Below are positions 20,279 through 29,544 of a stretch of 64,000 nt of DNA, piece by piece; the first letter of the stretch is position 1, and each line of letters opens with the position of its first letter. The notes beneath the pieces are model-generated. The model saw only the letters and a program-made list of their open reading frames with translations. It was not told the DNA's origin and did no database searches. A program made the position numbers and the translations under genes. Origin of the DNA: Prorocentrum cordatum (taxonomy: Eukaryota; Sar; Dinophyceae; Prorocentrales; Prorocentraceae); the NCBI GenBank assembly GCA_963575745.1, contig CAUYUJ010022048.1, forward strand, positions 503,449 through 567,448. Reading direction: 5' to 3'.

Positions 20279-23200
20279 ATGGTAGCCGGAGCGTGGATGC
20301 AGCGGGCTCGGAGGGGCAGGCACAGACGTCAGGAGCAGCGTCCGGATCCCAGGAAGAACCCGCCGCACGTGACGGGCCACGAGAAGGAGGCTGGGAGGAC
20401 ATCTCGACACCAGAGAGACCGGCGCGGAGCGCGCAGGGGACCGAGCAGGTAGACGACTGGTGGAAGGACGGCTGGCGCTGGGCACAGGACCAGTGGACAG
20501 CAGGATGGTGGAGTGGCGCATGGAGCAGCTGGTGGCACAGCGACCGAGACGACGACCAGGGGACCAAGTGGAGGGGCCAGCCTGAGAGGTCCAAGGATTT
20601 CTCGGCTCCGCCATCATTCCCAGGCCTCGAGCATGTGGATTTGTATGCGGCCAACCTGCGCTCGTGGGCAAAGCGCACAGGAGTTCTTCCTGAACACCAG
20701 GCCGCGAAGATCATCGAGGGGTTCTCGATCGAGCTGCAAGGGAAGTTCAAACTAGTGCGCTCGGAGATGGATGAGGCAGACGGCATCGAGAATCTTATCC
20801 GTCATCTGCGATTGTTGAATGGAGAGCGCCCCGGCGACAAAGATAGGGAAGCACAGGGAGCAGCGCTCTTTGACGTGCAGATTCGGAAGGGCGAGAGCTT
20901 GACGAATTTTATTCTGAGAAGGGACGAGCAGCTGGCGGCGGCCGAGCGCGCGGGCCTCTCGCTGCCAGACAACGTGAAGGCGAGGTTCTACGAGGAGGGC
21001 GCCCAGCTGAGCACGCAGAACCGCATCAACCTGAAGACGCTGCTGCAGGGAGACGAGTCGGCCTCGGCGACGAGGAAGGCGATTCTGGCCATGGACGTAT
21101 CCGACAAGACGATGCTGCCCGGCCAGTCACGGCCCACCGGATCCAGGAGCTACCCAGCACTAGAAGAGTGCGAGGACGAGGCCGACCGATCGGATGAGGA
21201 GTATGATATCTTCGAGACAGAGTTTCCAGAGGATGAGGCCGAAATTTTCTTGACGACTCTGGAGGAAAAGGACCTGTACGAGGACGAGGCGTACCACGTG
21301 TACGCTGAGTTGGCGGCGACGAAAAGGCGCACATGGAAAGAGTCGAAGCAGTTGAAGGCAGCTAGAAAGGTAGACAGAGATTTCTTTGATCGCAAGCGTG
21401 GTGACCATCCTCCTCCCCCTCGGCAGACGGTTCGCAGAATTTCCAAGCAGGACTTGAAAAGGCGCACTCGTTGCACAAACTGTGGTGACAAGGGGCATTG
21501 GCGCGAAGATTGCAAAAAGCCGTACCGATCGAAGGCCGACAGGTTGAAGTCAGAGAGCTCTGGCAGGAAGACGACGACGGCTAGCGGCACGGCTTCCCGA
21601 GGATCGGAGGACTTCTACTTCTCGTTCGACTCATTCGGCACCTCGACGCCCTCGTGGGCAAGCTTCGTGGAGCAGCTAACGGAGGTACTGGCAGAGGTCA
21701 CCGAGAACGACTCCTTCACGGGGCTCACGCTGAGGGACCTGGGCGACCATGCGCTCGTGGACACGGCGGCCGCACAGGCACTGATCGGTGAGCCAGATCT
21801 TCAGATACTTCGACGAGCATTCCAGCAGAAAGGTTTCAGGGTTCACGTCATCCGATGCGACAACCTGCCGAGCGCGAACGGAGTTGGGGGCAAGGTGAAG
21901 CCGGTGGCGAAGGCTCTCGTTCCTCTGAGCTTTCACAGGTGCGGGGTGCTCGAGTTCTTGGTGCTGCCACATTCCTGTCCTCCGTTGCTGCCGGCAGGCT
22001 TCCTGGAGTTCATGAACGCTCATATCGATCTTCAGAAGGACGAGATGACAGTCGGCAACGCTGAGCGTGTCAAGGTCCAGATGACGAAGCTTCCATCAGG
22101 ACATCGGACGATTTCGTTGATAGGCAGGGACCCGAGAGATTTCAAGCTAGATCCGGAGCTGGCCAAGAGGTTTCCGAGCTTCACGGTCGACAAGCCCGAA
22201 GGCGACTACTGGCAGGACCTCGGGGACAAGGTTCGACTGGTACACGTGCGCCCCCGGCGGACGATGGTCGACCCCCGCGCTCTGAAGGATCTTCCGAGGG
22301 CGCTGACTGAGCTGACGGGCCAGATGACGACGTGCTGCCAGTTCAAGGGCAAGGACGGCGTCAGCGTAGAGCACTACTTCGAGACCGACTGGAAGCACGA
22401 CGACCTCATCGGCGCGATGCCTGACTACTGGATCGGCTACACGGAGTTCCTGGTGAGCGGCGAAGCGGCCTCTCAGGACGGGCGGGGCAGTTTGCCTGCA
22501 TGCGCTCAGTCCCTCTCCTCCCCTCCCTCGTCCTCGGTGAGTGTGGAGGGTGTCTCGGGACCAACTTTCGTGGGCTGTCTTGGGAGTTCAGAGACCAGCG
22601 TCCTCTCCGTAGCTGCTCCCGGCTTAAGCTCATGGGCAAGCAGCGATCCTACCCGTTCCAGTGGACCGACTCAGCTCTCAGTGCCAGGCCATGTCAGCGA
22701 CAGGCGTCAAGAAGCCGCTCGGCCGCAAGAGCACGCCGGGCAGGGCTCGCACCGTGGGCTACCTCATGGGGCGGTCGAGGGCTACGGTCAGGGGCGCGGG
22801 GAGCCAGAACCCAGTCCATCTGCCGGACGTTCCCGAGGACTCAGAGATCGAGGCCAACTGGGACATGACCCCGGATCCGTGGCACGACACCGAGCTCCAG
22901 CACGTCGACTACTCGGAGGTCGAGATGAGCGAGACCGAGAAGGAGCTTCTGGCGGAGGGGGGCTTTCTCTTCACGCCGGATCAGCAGGCCTGGAGGCGCT
23001 GGGCTCTCAAGCTTCTGATGATACTAAATTACTGCGTGGCATCTCGCACGACGGCTTACCTCGCGCCTCTCGCGTCGCTCTCGACGGGGAAGCCAGACCC
23101 GGAGCTGTGCCACCACCCAGCGGAGCACCGCGAGCGGAGGTCGAACCAGTACGCGAGTTGGATCAGGTGCAGGCTCTGCCTGTCCAGGATCAGCTACCAC

Positions 23201-26200
23201 GCCAAGACGAAGGAGGAGCAGATCGACGCCAAGGTCCAGAGGAAGGTCGATCAGGAACGCAAGAAGTGGGGCAAGGTCAGCGAGCAGAACACGATCAAGA
23301 GCAAGGTCAAGATGCAGCTGGAGGACGAGGGCCTAGTGGAGACGAGCGAGCAGGACTACCCCGCGATGGTGGACTCTCGTCGCCAGTCTCGTCCGCTCTC
23401 CATCGAGTCAAAGTGCCCGCCCTGGAAGGCGCCGCCGGCGGGAGCACCGCCAGCCAGGAAGACCCCCGCTCCAGCAGCGGTCAAGGGCTCGCCGGCCAAG
23501 TCGCCCTTGGGCCAGAGCCCCCACACCAGCTACAGCGACACGCTGACGCGTTTGCTTCAGGACCAGGAGGCCAACCGCCAGGAGATCATGGAGTTCATGC
23601 ATGCTCAGAGGGCCTCGCAGGAGGCGACCGAGAGGAGCCTTCAGCAGACGACCGAGAACTTCAACGAGCTCATGCAGATGCTCAAGGGCACCCTGGGCGG
23701 CGGGTCCAGCGGCAGCAGCCAGCGCTAGACGAGGAGACAAGGACAACCGTTTCGTGCGAGGCAGTCTGCGGTTCTGGCAGGCTCAGTTCCTCCCTTTCTC
23801 AGCCGGCTAGGCTGACCAGCGGCTCGAAGCCCGATGGCCTTAGGGCCTCGGACCGGGTTAGTGAAAAGGGCCTGTCATCATCGTCGTCATCGTCCATCCT
23901 CGAGGTTTCGAGTCTCGGTCCCGAGAAGATCCGGCAGCTTCGGGCCCTTCTCCCCGTTGGGGCCGATCCCAGCAGCTGGACCGTCAAGAGCTTCAGAACT
24001 TGGTCCAGAGAGAGACCGAGAGAGGGTCTCCCGTGTACCTCCAAGGTGCAGGGCTCCTGGGTCTGGGACCTGGCCTCTGGCAGGCCGGTCGGGCTTGACG
24101 AAATTGCGAAGGTCATGGACTGGGAGTCGCGGCAGCCGAGTCGTTCGGAGAAGCTCGAGTGGTTGGTATATCTGGCCATGAGAGCCTCAGGGTCTAGCGG
24201 CCCAGAGTGTCCATGGTCTGAGGTCCAGAGAATCAGGGTCACCTCCTCAGCGTCCGGATCTCGGCCAGACGTCACCCTCGCGGACCTCCTGTGGGCCGGA
24301 GCCTCAGCAGCAGACCTCCAGAAGTCCCTCAAGGAACACCGAGCGAACGACCTCGACATCACGATCTGGGTTTCGAAGGAGCCAGCCGCCAGCTTAGATA
24401 GCGTCCCCGGGTCTTGGGCTATCTTGGATCGAGGCTCCCGCCTTAGCGTCCCGCTAGCGTCTCCCGGGCCCACCGTGCCTCGGAAAGTTAGGCAAGAAGC
24501 TCTCAGAACGCTGATGGGCTCAGGGATCAGGTCAGGCAAGCGAAAGCTAAGGAAGGCTCTGCGACATCTTCAGGTTCACGAGAACAGGACCCTTCTTTTA
24601 GAGCTTTTCTCCCCTCCCCGCGTCACGCTGGAGATCGAGCGTAGGGGGCATCTCGCCTCGCACGCGGTCGATCTCTCGACAGGTTGGGATCTTCGCCAGG
24701 CCTCTCAGAGGGCCAAGCTTTGGGAGGTCCTCGAGAAAGACGCACCTCTCGTCGTTCTGATGAGTCCCCCCTGTAAAGCTTTCAGTGTCGCGCGAGTGCC
24801 GAACTGGCACAAAATGAGTCAGGAAGAGAGAGCTCGAGTGGAGCGCGAGTGCTTGATGTACTGGGGTCTTTGCATCCAGGTCGCTATGTGTCAGATCCAG
24901 CACGGCCGATTCTTCTGGTTGGAAAACCCTCTAGGAGCCTTCTCCCAGCAGTTGAGTTCGACGCAGGAGCTTCTGAGACAGCCTGGGGTCGGGGCGGTCC
25001 GCGGGGATCAGTGTCGGTTCGACCTCAGGACCCTGGACGGAGAGTTGGCCATGAAGCCAACCAGATTCATCTCCAACTGTCCTCCCCTGCTCCGGAGATG
25101 TTCTAAGCTCTGCGAGGGGGGGCACGTGCGCTCTCAACTGGTGGGCGGGGCCAGGACGGCGGCGGCTCAGAACTACCCGCCGATGCTGGTGGCTGCCCTC
25201 GCTGACGGAGTCGAGCAGGCCGCGAGTGAGGCTTGGTTGCGCTCCAAGGCTGGTCAGGCCTCTTCTTTCCCAGCAGCCGCTGCCGTTGATGCAGCAGACC
25301 CTGATCCTGCGGATGCTGTCGAGGACAGTGACGAGGAAGAGCAGGAGACCCGGCCTTTGGGGGCCAGTCGTGAGCCCCCCCCCCCGTCTGAGGAAGTTTC
25401 GAAGGAAATACAGAGCGAGATTTTGAAGGTACACGTGAATCTAGGACACCCTCGACGGGAACAGTTCGTGCGGGCGCTCAAGGTTGCGAAAGCCAAGCCA
25501 GAGGTGATCCGATGGGTCTCACGCCATTTCGAGTGTCCGACGTGTAAGGAGTCCTCGCGCCCGGGTTGGAGACGCAAGGCCACCCTCCCCCGGACGTACA
25601 GATTCAATAAGTTGGTCGCGGCTGACTTGTTCTATATAAATGCTCTAGGTGCCACGCGGCCGATCCTCAACATCATAGATCACGGCAGCAACCTTCAGTC
25701 GTGCACGGTCTTGAAGGCAGCTACTGCCTCCGAGGTGTGGTCAGGATTCTTGCGAGCTTGGGTGCGCCCATTCGGGCTTCCGGAGACTGTCATGACTGAC
25801 GGCGGGTCAGAATTCGAGAGCCAATTCAGCCGTGGCCTCGAACATCACGGAGTCTACCAGCACGTGTGCGACGCGGAGAGTCCGCACCAGAACGGGCGGT
25901 GCGAGAGGCACGGCGGTCTGGTCAAGGCCGCGCTCACGAGGGCTGCTCTGGGCGCGTCCCCGGGGACCCTGGAAGAAGTGGAGGACCTCTTGTGTGAAAT
26001 TGTGGGGGCGAAGAACCGATGCACTCACAGGGGGGGGTTTTCCCCCTTTCAGCTCGTGTTTGGCGAAAATCCCCGTCTTCCACGCAGTTTGCTTTCAGAC
26101 GACGCTTGCGACGAGGTCGGTGTGGGTGATGTGGTCCGGGGAGCCGTGGACACCGACACACCAGCTGGGGCTTTCGCTCGCAAGCACGCCCTTCGGGAGG

Positions 26201-29200
26201 AAGCGAAGAAGGCCATCATGTCCCTGGATGTTCGTGATCGTCTCGTCGCCGCTTCGAAGTCTCGTCGACACATCGATGTCGTCTATCCCCCTGGCAGCTG
26301 GGTGCACGCGTGGCGTCGAGTTTCAGCCAAGGACCGGTCGGCCGACCTGGGCCGCAGCCGGTGGACTGGACCGGGCGCCGTCGTTTTTCAGCAGGGCACG
26401 ACCATTTGGGTCGCGATGCGGTCTCGACTTTTAAAGTGCGGGCAGGAACAGGTGCGCTGGGCTACAAAGGAGGAAGCCTGGGGGGCCGAGTTGCTGGACA
26501 TTCCATCTTTCGATGCTCTTCGTAGGGATCTCCAGAATCCCGGGAAACGCGTGGGGGCCGTCGACGTGGAAGCTGAGGGGCCCCCTCCCCCCGAGGCGTG
26601 GGATATTGCGGGCCCCCCCGAAAGCTCGGGCGAGGCGTCAGCTGAGTGGATCCCGGGGCCCCAGGCTCCTCCCCCTCCTGACGGTCCAGGACCAGGTCCC
26701 GCGCCGGAGGCGCCAGGATCGGAGCAGCCACCAGTTCCAGTCGATCAGGCGTCGACCGAGGGTCCCATCACCGTCTCTGACCCTCACACCTCCGACCTTC
26801 AGGTTCCCTCTCCTCGCTCTTCCTCTCCCTCCAGGCAGGTTTCGGACCCCGCGTCTAGCCAGATTCGACCAAGACGTGGAATCGAGAGCCCTGATGATCC
26901 GGGTGCCGATCCCGAGTTAGGACCTCCCCCTCTTCAACGCCCTCGCCTGGAGGAGCCCTCTTCCCCCGCGCTGGCGAGGCCTGTGCTCGCTCCAGTCGAG
27001 GATCTGCCGCCGGCTGGGGGCCGAGTGCGGACCATGATCCGCGAGCGGGAGGCCAAGGATCCCAGCGGCCGGACTCCCCGGCAGCTTCGCATGCTCGACG
27101 ATGTTCCAGCGAGCATCCGTTTGACACGCTCAGGTGATGACGGCACGGCGGCCGCGTCATCTGCTTCTGCACCGCGAGCTCGGTCTCGCACCCCTGAGTC
27201 CAGGGAGGCTCCCGTGCTGGGGCACGGAGGTGAGCCTGTCACCGGCACGGCTGAGCAAGCTGTGCGCCTGGCCGGTTTGGAGCACGTTCCTCCGGGGGAT
27301 CGTTTTCTGAGTTCTTGGGAGACTGGACTGGACGGGGAAGTTGAGTCTGGCTGCGACGAAGACGGTCAAGAGGAGCTGTGGGAGGAGGTCTGCAGTTGGT
27401 TCGGCTGGGAACCGTCCTTTTGGTCCCAGAGAGGGAGCGACTGTTTTCCCTCAACGGCCGGAGTTTCGAGCGGGGAAGCTCCACCGAGCCGGCGAGGGGC
27501 CGAAGTTTCCCTCAAGAGCCTCTCGCGTGCTGAGCGGGAGCTTTTCGTTTTTTCGGATGCGAAGGAGTGGCGAGCCATTATAGAGTCCGGGGCCGTCCGA
27601 ATCGTCCCGGCCCAGGAGGCTTCGCTGATCCGTCGCCGCTTCCCGGACCGAGTTTTGGGGTCCCGGATGGTCCGACGTTTCAAGCCCCAGGAGGGGCTCG
27701 GGGCCGAGCCCATTGCTAAATCAAGATGGTGCGTGCAGGGTCACCACGACCCGGACAGCGACGAGCTTCAAGTATACTCTCCGACGCCACAGGCGGAAAG
27801 TATCATGTTGACGCTCCAGGCTGTGTGCTCGCTCGGGTGGGAGTTGGAGGTGGCGGATGCCAAGAACGCGTTTTGTCAGTCTAACAAGTTGGCCCGCCCT
27901 CGCGGCCAGATCTATTGTGAGCCTTGCCAAGGTCTCTCGCTCAACCCTGGCGAGCTTATAGAACTCATTTCGCCGGTGTACGGTCTTAACGATGCCCCCC
28001 TGCTGTGGCATCGCACGATCACGCAGTGGTTGGCTGAGGACGGATTCGAGAAAAGCCTCCTGGAGCCCTGCCTCTGGGTCAAGCGCTCGTCCCAAGGCGA
28101 GCCTCGCGCTCTGTGTTTGATCGAGGTCGACGATCTGATCGTATCGGCTCATCCCTCGGAGAAGGCTGGTCTCAAGACCAGGCTGCAATCGCGTTTCAAG
28201 TTTGGCAAGTGGAAATCCGGGGAATCCGACTTTGCGGGTCGACACCTGCGACAAGCAGGCAATCGGATCTACATGGATCAAGAAAAATACATTTTGGAAC
28301 AGCTAGCTGCTATGCCGCTTGCTAAGGAGCGTCGAGCTGTACCTGATGACCCCCTCACGCCCAGTGAGATCAAGGCGTATCGTACTATGGTGGCCCAGAT
28401 CCAATGGTTAGGAAGAGAGAGCAGGCCCGACGTGGCCGCGTGTGCGTCGCTCCAGAGTGCTGCTCTCCCCTCTCCCCTTGTGTCGGATGCGGTTCTGTGC
28501 ATCAAGGCCGTAAAGCATCTCAAGAGCACCGCATGTCAGAAGGTAGTAATCTGGCCACTTGACCCCTCGAGCATGACTTTCGTCACGGTGTCCGATGCTG
28601 GAGGTCCCGGGTCCGCTAGGCGTAACGGGGCCCAGGGAAGGTGGATGGTGTTGGCTGCCGATTCGAGTATCCGGCAGAACTGCCGGGCGCGCGTGTCCCT
28701 TCTGGCTTGGAGGTCGACTCGTCTCAAGCGTGTTGTTGCGTCCACAGGGGCGGCCGAGACGTTGAGTCTCTCAGCAGCTCTCGCCGAGGCCCAATGGCTG
28801 TCCATCATGTGGCGCGATCTCATATTTAAGGACGTGGTGCGTCCAGACTGGCATCTGTCGCAAGCTCCTTTTTCTGTCGTGCTCAGCAGAGACTGCACTT
28901 TGTCTGATCAGGTTGACACGATTTCCGTCGTTGACGCGAAATCTATTTTTGACACTCTTTCGAAGAACAGCGCAGGCAGCCGAGCCGACCGGAGGAACGC
29001 CATCGAATTGGCAGTTGTGCGTGATAGCATGAGCGCTGTGGGGCCCCAGGTCCGCTGGGTTCCACATGGCCGCATGGCCGCGGATCCCTTGACGAAGGCC
29101 GACCCCAGCAGGTCGAACCTCGCCCTTCTTGATCTCCTTAGTAAAGGCACGATGGTTCTAGTGGACGAGGAGGGCCACATGTCAGAGAGGGCCCTCAACT

Positions 29201-29394
29201 CCCATCTTAAGTCCCGCTCCCGGCGCGCATCGCGGCAGGCCCTGATGGGCGACCCTCAGGCCGGGGAGGACTTCGAGCAGGCAAGGGAAGTCGGGAGGAG
29301 TGCAGGAGAGGATAAGGTTTCTTTCCCCATAGCAATTCCACGAAAAGTGGTCCCGTTGTGGTGTGTCTCCTCTTCCCTCCACCCCTCTTTGTAA
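20257..29394 (+). CDS. Copia gag-pol polyprotein, 3045 aa
   Basis: One open frame encodes, in order: a gag-like N-terminus; a CCHC zinc knuckle (C406-x2-C409-x4-H414-x4-C419); an aspartic protease with D502-T-A; a stretch at about residues 735-1160 that is low-complexity in this frame and is better read in frame 2; a methyltransferase-like module (FSPPR at 1451-1455, SPPC with C1506, ENP at 1556-1558); an integrase with H1726, H1731, C1760, C1763 and catalytic D1790, D1848, E1883; a reverse transcriptase with D2534 and the VDD motif at D2625-D2626; and an RNase H with D2780, E2834, D2893 and D2943. All expected catalytic residues are present, so the enzymes may be active. The start ATG is in the 5-prime LTR and the stop is 38 bases into the 3-prime LTR. 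The product makes the virus-like particle and copies and inserts the element. Confidence 0.92.
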   Translation: MPDDSTNNGSRSVDAAGSEGQAQTSGAASGSQEEPAARDGPREGGWEDISTPERPARSAQGTEQVDDWWKDGWRWAQDQWTAGWWSGAWSSWWHSDRDDDQGTKWRGQPERSKDFSAPPSFPGLEHVDLYAANLRSWAKRTGVLPEHQAAKIIEGFSIELQGKFKLVRSEMDEADGIENLIRHLRLLNGERPGDKDREAQGAALFDVQIRKGESLTNFILRRDEQLAAAERAGLSLPDNVKARFYEEGAQLSTQNRINLKTLLQGDESASATRKAILAMDVSDKTMLPGQSRPTGSRSYPALEECEDEADRSDEEYDIFETEFPEDEAEIFLTTLEEKDLYEDEAYHVYAELAATKRRTWKESKQLKAARKVDRDFFDRKRGDHPPPPRQTVRRISKQDLKRRTRCTNCGDKGHWREDCKKPYRSKADRLKSESSGRKTTTASGTASRGSEDFYFSFDSFGTSTPSWASFVEQLTEVLAEVTENDSFTGLTLRDLGDHALVDTAAAQALIGEPDLQILRRAFQQKGFRVHVIRCDNLPSANGVGGKVKPVAKALVPLSFHRCGVLEFLVLPHSCPPLLPAGFLEFMNAHIDLQKDEMTVGNAERVKVQMTKLPSGHRTISLIGRDPRDFKLDPELAKRFPSFTVDKPEGDYWQDLGDKVRLVHVRPRRTMVDPRALKDLPRALTELTGQMTTCCQFKGKDGVSVEHYFETDWKHDDLIGAMPDYWIGYTEFLVSGEAASQDGRGSLPACAQSLSSPPSSSVSVEGVSGPTFVGCLGSSETSVLSVAAPGLSSWASSDPTRSSGPTQLSVPGHVSDRRQEAARPQEHAGQGSHRGLPHGAVEGYGQGRGEPEPSPSAGRSRGLRDRGQLGHDPGSVARHRAPARRLLGGRDERDREGASGGGGLSLHAGSAGLEALGSQASDDTKLLRGISHDGLPRASRVALDGEARPGAVPPPSGAPRAEVEPVRELDQVQALPVQDQLPRQDEGGADRRQGPEEGRSGTQEVGQGQRAEHDQEQGQDAAGGRGPSGDERAGLPRDGGLSSPVSSALHRVKVPALEGAAGGSTASQEDPRSSSGQGLAGQVALGPEPPHQLQRHADAFASGPGGQPPGDHGVHACSEGLAGGDREEPSADDRELQRAHADAQGHPGRRVQRQQPALDEETRTTVSCEAVCGSGRLSSSLSQPARLTSGSKPDGLRASDRVSEKGLSSSSSSSILEVSSLGPEKIRQLRALLPVGADPSSWTVKSFRTWSRERPREGLPCTSKVQGSWVWDLASGRPVGLDEIAKVMDWESRQPSRSEKLEWLVYLAMRASGSSGPECPWSEVQRIRVTSSASGSRPDVTLADLLWAGASAADLQKSLKEHRANDLDITIWVSKEPAASLDSVPGSWAILDRGSRLSVPLASPGPTVPRKVRQEALRTLMGSGIRSGKRKLRKALRHLQVHENRTLLLELFSPPRVTLEIERRGHLASHAVDLSTGWDLRQASQRAKLWEVLEKDAPLVVLMSPPCKAFSVARVPNWHKMSQEERARVERECLMYWGLCIQVAMCQIQHGRFFWLENPLGAFSQQLSSTQELLRQPGVGAVRGDQCRFDLRTLDGELAMKPTRFISNCPPLLRRCSKLCEGGHVRSQLVGGARTAAAQNYPPMLVAALADGVEQAASEAWLRSKAGQASSFPAAAAVDAADPDPADAVEDSDEEEQETRPLGASREPPPPSEEVSKEIQSEILKVHVNLGHPRREQFVRALKVAKAKPEVIRWVSRHFECPTCKESSRPGWRRKATLPRTYRFNKLVAADLFYINALGATRPILNIIDHGSNLQSCTVLKAATASEVWSGFLRAWVRPFGLPETVMTDGGSEFESQFSRGLEHHGVYQHVCDAESPHQNGRCERHGGLVKAALTRAALGASPGTLEEVEDLLCEIVGAKNRCTHRGGFSPFQLVFGENPRLPRSLLSDDACDEVGVGDVVRGAVDTDTPAGAFARKHALREEAKKAIMSLDVRDRLVAASKSRRHIDVVYPPGSWVHAWRRVSAKDRSADLGRSRWTGPGAVVFQQGTTIWVAMRSRLLKCGQEQVRWATKEEAWGAELLDIPSFDALRRDLQNPGKRVGAVDVEAEGPPPPEAWDIAGPPESSGEASAEWIPGPQAPPPPDGPGPGPAPEAPGSEQPPVPVDQASTEGPITVSDPHTSDLQVPSPRSSSPSRQVSDPASSQIRPRRGIESPDDPGADPELGPPPLQRPRLEEPSSPALARPVLAPVEDLPPAGGRVRTMIREREAKDPSGRTPRQLRMLDDVPASIRLTRSGDDGTAAASSASAPRARSRTPESREAPVLGHGGEPVTGTAEQAVRLAGLEHVPPGDRFLSSWETGLDGEVESGCDEDGQEELWEEVCSWFGWEPSFWSQRGSDCFPSTAGVSSGEAPPSRRGAEVSLKSLSRAERELFVFSDAKEWRAIIESGAVRIVPAQEASLIRRRFPDRVLGSRMVRRFKPQEGLGAEPIAKSRWCVQGHHDPDSDELQVYSPTPQAESIMLTLQAVCSLGWELEVADAKNAFCQSNKLARPRGQIYCEPCQGLSLNPGELIELISPVYGLNDAPLLWHRTITQWLAEDGFEKSLLEPCLWVKRSSQGEPRALCLIEVDDLIVSAHPSEKAGLKTRLQSRFKFGKWKSGESDFAGRHLRQAGNRIYMDQEKYILEQLAAMPLAKERRAVPDDPLTPSEIKAYRTMVAQIQWLGRESRPDVAACASLQSAALPSPLVSDAVLCIKAVKHLKSTACQKVVIWPLDPSSMTFVTVSDAGGPGSARRNGAQGRWMVLAADSSIRQNCRARVSLLAWRSTRLKRVVASTGAAETLSLSAALAEAQWLSIMWRDLIFKDVVRPDWHLSQAPFSVVLSRDCTLSDQVDTISVVDAKSIFDTLSKNSAGSRADRRNAIELAVVRDSMSAVGPQVRWVPHGRMAADPLTKADPSRSNLALLDLLSKGTMVLVDEEGHMSERALNSHLKSRSRRASRQALMGDPQAGEDFEQAREVGRSAGEDKVSFPIAIPRKVVPLWCVSSSLHPSL
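20280..20292 (+). promoter_or_regulatory. Candidate primer binding site
   Basis: TGGTAGCCGGAGC starts one base after the LTR. It would pair with a tRNA ending GCTCCGGCTACCA. That end implies U72 and therefore an A1:U72 pair, a mark of eukaryotic initiator tRNA-Met, the usual copia primer. The site lies within the polyprotein coding sequence. Confidence 0.6.
22453..22681 (+). other. Candidate GT-AG intron in copia element
   Basis: GTGAGC at 22453-22458 directly follows a complete codon of the protease region, and CTCTCAG ends at 22681 directly before a complete frame-2 codon. Removing these 229 bases therefore joins the polyprotein frame to the frame-2 module at phase 0. The removed part is pyrimidine-rich and serine/proline-rich in translation. 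A second donor-like GTGAGT lies at 22537. A return to frame 1 could use an acceptor near 23802 or 23810. Not proven. Confidence 0.4.
22691..23728 (+). CDS. Internal frame-2 zinc-motif module of the copia element, 345 aa
   Basis: Inside the polyprotein, frame 2 is open from a TAA at 22625 to a TAG at 23728 and reads as real protein, while the polyprotein frame over the same bases is a G/R/Q/P-rich shadow. Features are an acidic linker (DVPEDSEIEANWDM), a hydrophobic stretch (WRRWALKLLMILNYCVASRT), a metal-binding-like cluster (C140-H141-H142, C160-x2-C163, H170), a charged helix and a coiled-coil-like C-terminus (QEIMEFMHAQRASQEATERS). From memory, similar C-x2-C modules follow the protease in other dinoflagellate copia polyproteins. 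Either it is joined by splicing (see 22453-22681) or made by frameshifting or internal initiation at 22691. The exact start is uncertain. Confidence 0.65.
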   Translation: MSATGVKKPLGRKSTPGRARTVGYLMGRSRATVRGAGSQNPVHLPDVPEDSEIEANWDMTPDPWHDTELQHVDYSEVEMSETEKELLAEGGFLFTPDQQAWRRWALKLLMILNYCVASRTTAYLAPLASLSTGKPDPELCHHPAEHRERRSNQYASWIRCRLCLSRISYHAKTKEEQIDAKVQRKVDQERKKWGKVSEQNTIKSKVKMQLEDEGLVETSEQDYPAMVDSRRQSRPLSIESKCPPWKAPPAGAPPARKTPAPAAVKGSPAKSPLGQSPHTSYSDTLTRLLQDQEANRQEIMEFMHAQRASQEATERSLQQTTENFNELMQMLKGTLGGGSSGSSQR

Positions 29395-29544
29395 TTGCAT
29401 GGGTTCCCGTATCAGCCTTTTAGGCTTAGCGCCCGCTTGCTGCGGGATGAAGGTGACTCCTCGGGCTCCCGAGGCGTAGCTACTGAAAACGCAGTGTCCT
29501 CCTCTCCCACCTCGTTGATTCTATGCCCGACGACTCCACTAACA
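29357..29544 (+). repeat. 3-prime LTR, 188 bp
   Basis: Identical to 20091-20278. The polyprotein stop codon lies within its first 38 bases. No clear polypurine tract abuts it; the nearest purine-rich stretch is at about 29283-29319. Confidence 0.95.

Larger units (their letters stand above)
20091..29544 (+). mobile_element. Complete Ty1/copia LTR retrotransposon, 9454 bp
   Basis: Two identical 188-bp LTRs (20091-20278 and 29357-29544), each starting TG and ending CA, enclose one long polyprotein frame. The four flanking bases CTGG occur on both sides (20087-20090 and 29545-29548). Excising the element plus one CTGG puts the landmarks of the surrounding satellite back at exactly 77 bp (20026 to 20103), which confirms the boundaries and a 4-bp duplication. 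Integrase precedes reverse transcriptase, the copia order. Identical LTRs and an unbroken frame point to a recent insertion. It is about twice as long as a standard copia because of extra gag-proximal and central modules. Confidence 0.95.

Noticed and set aside
29283-29356. Polypurine tract for plus-strand priming of the copia element
   Set aside because: The purine-rich part at 29283-29319 is not adjacent to the LTR, and the bases just before 29357 are mixed. I do not call a site.
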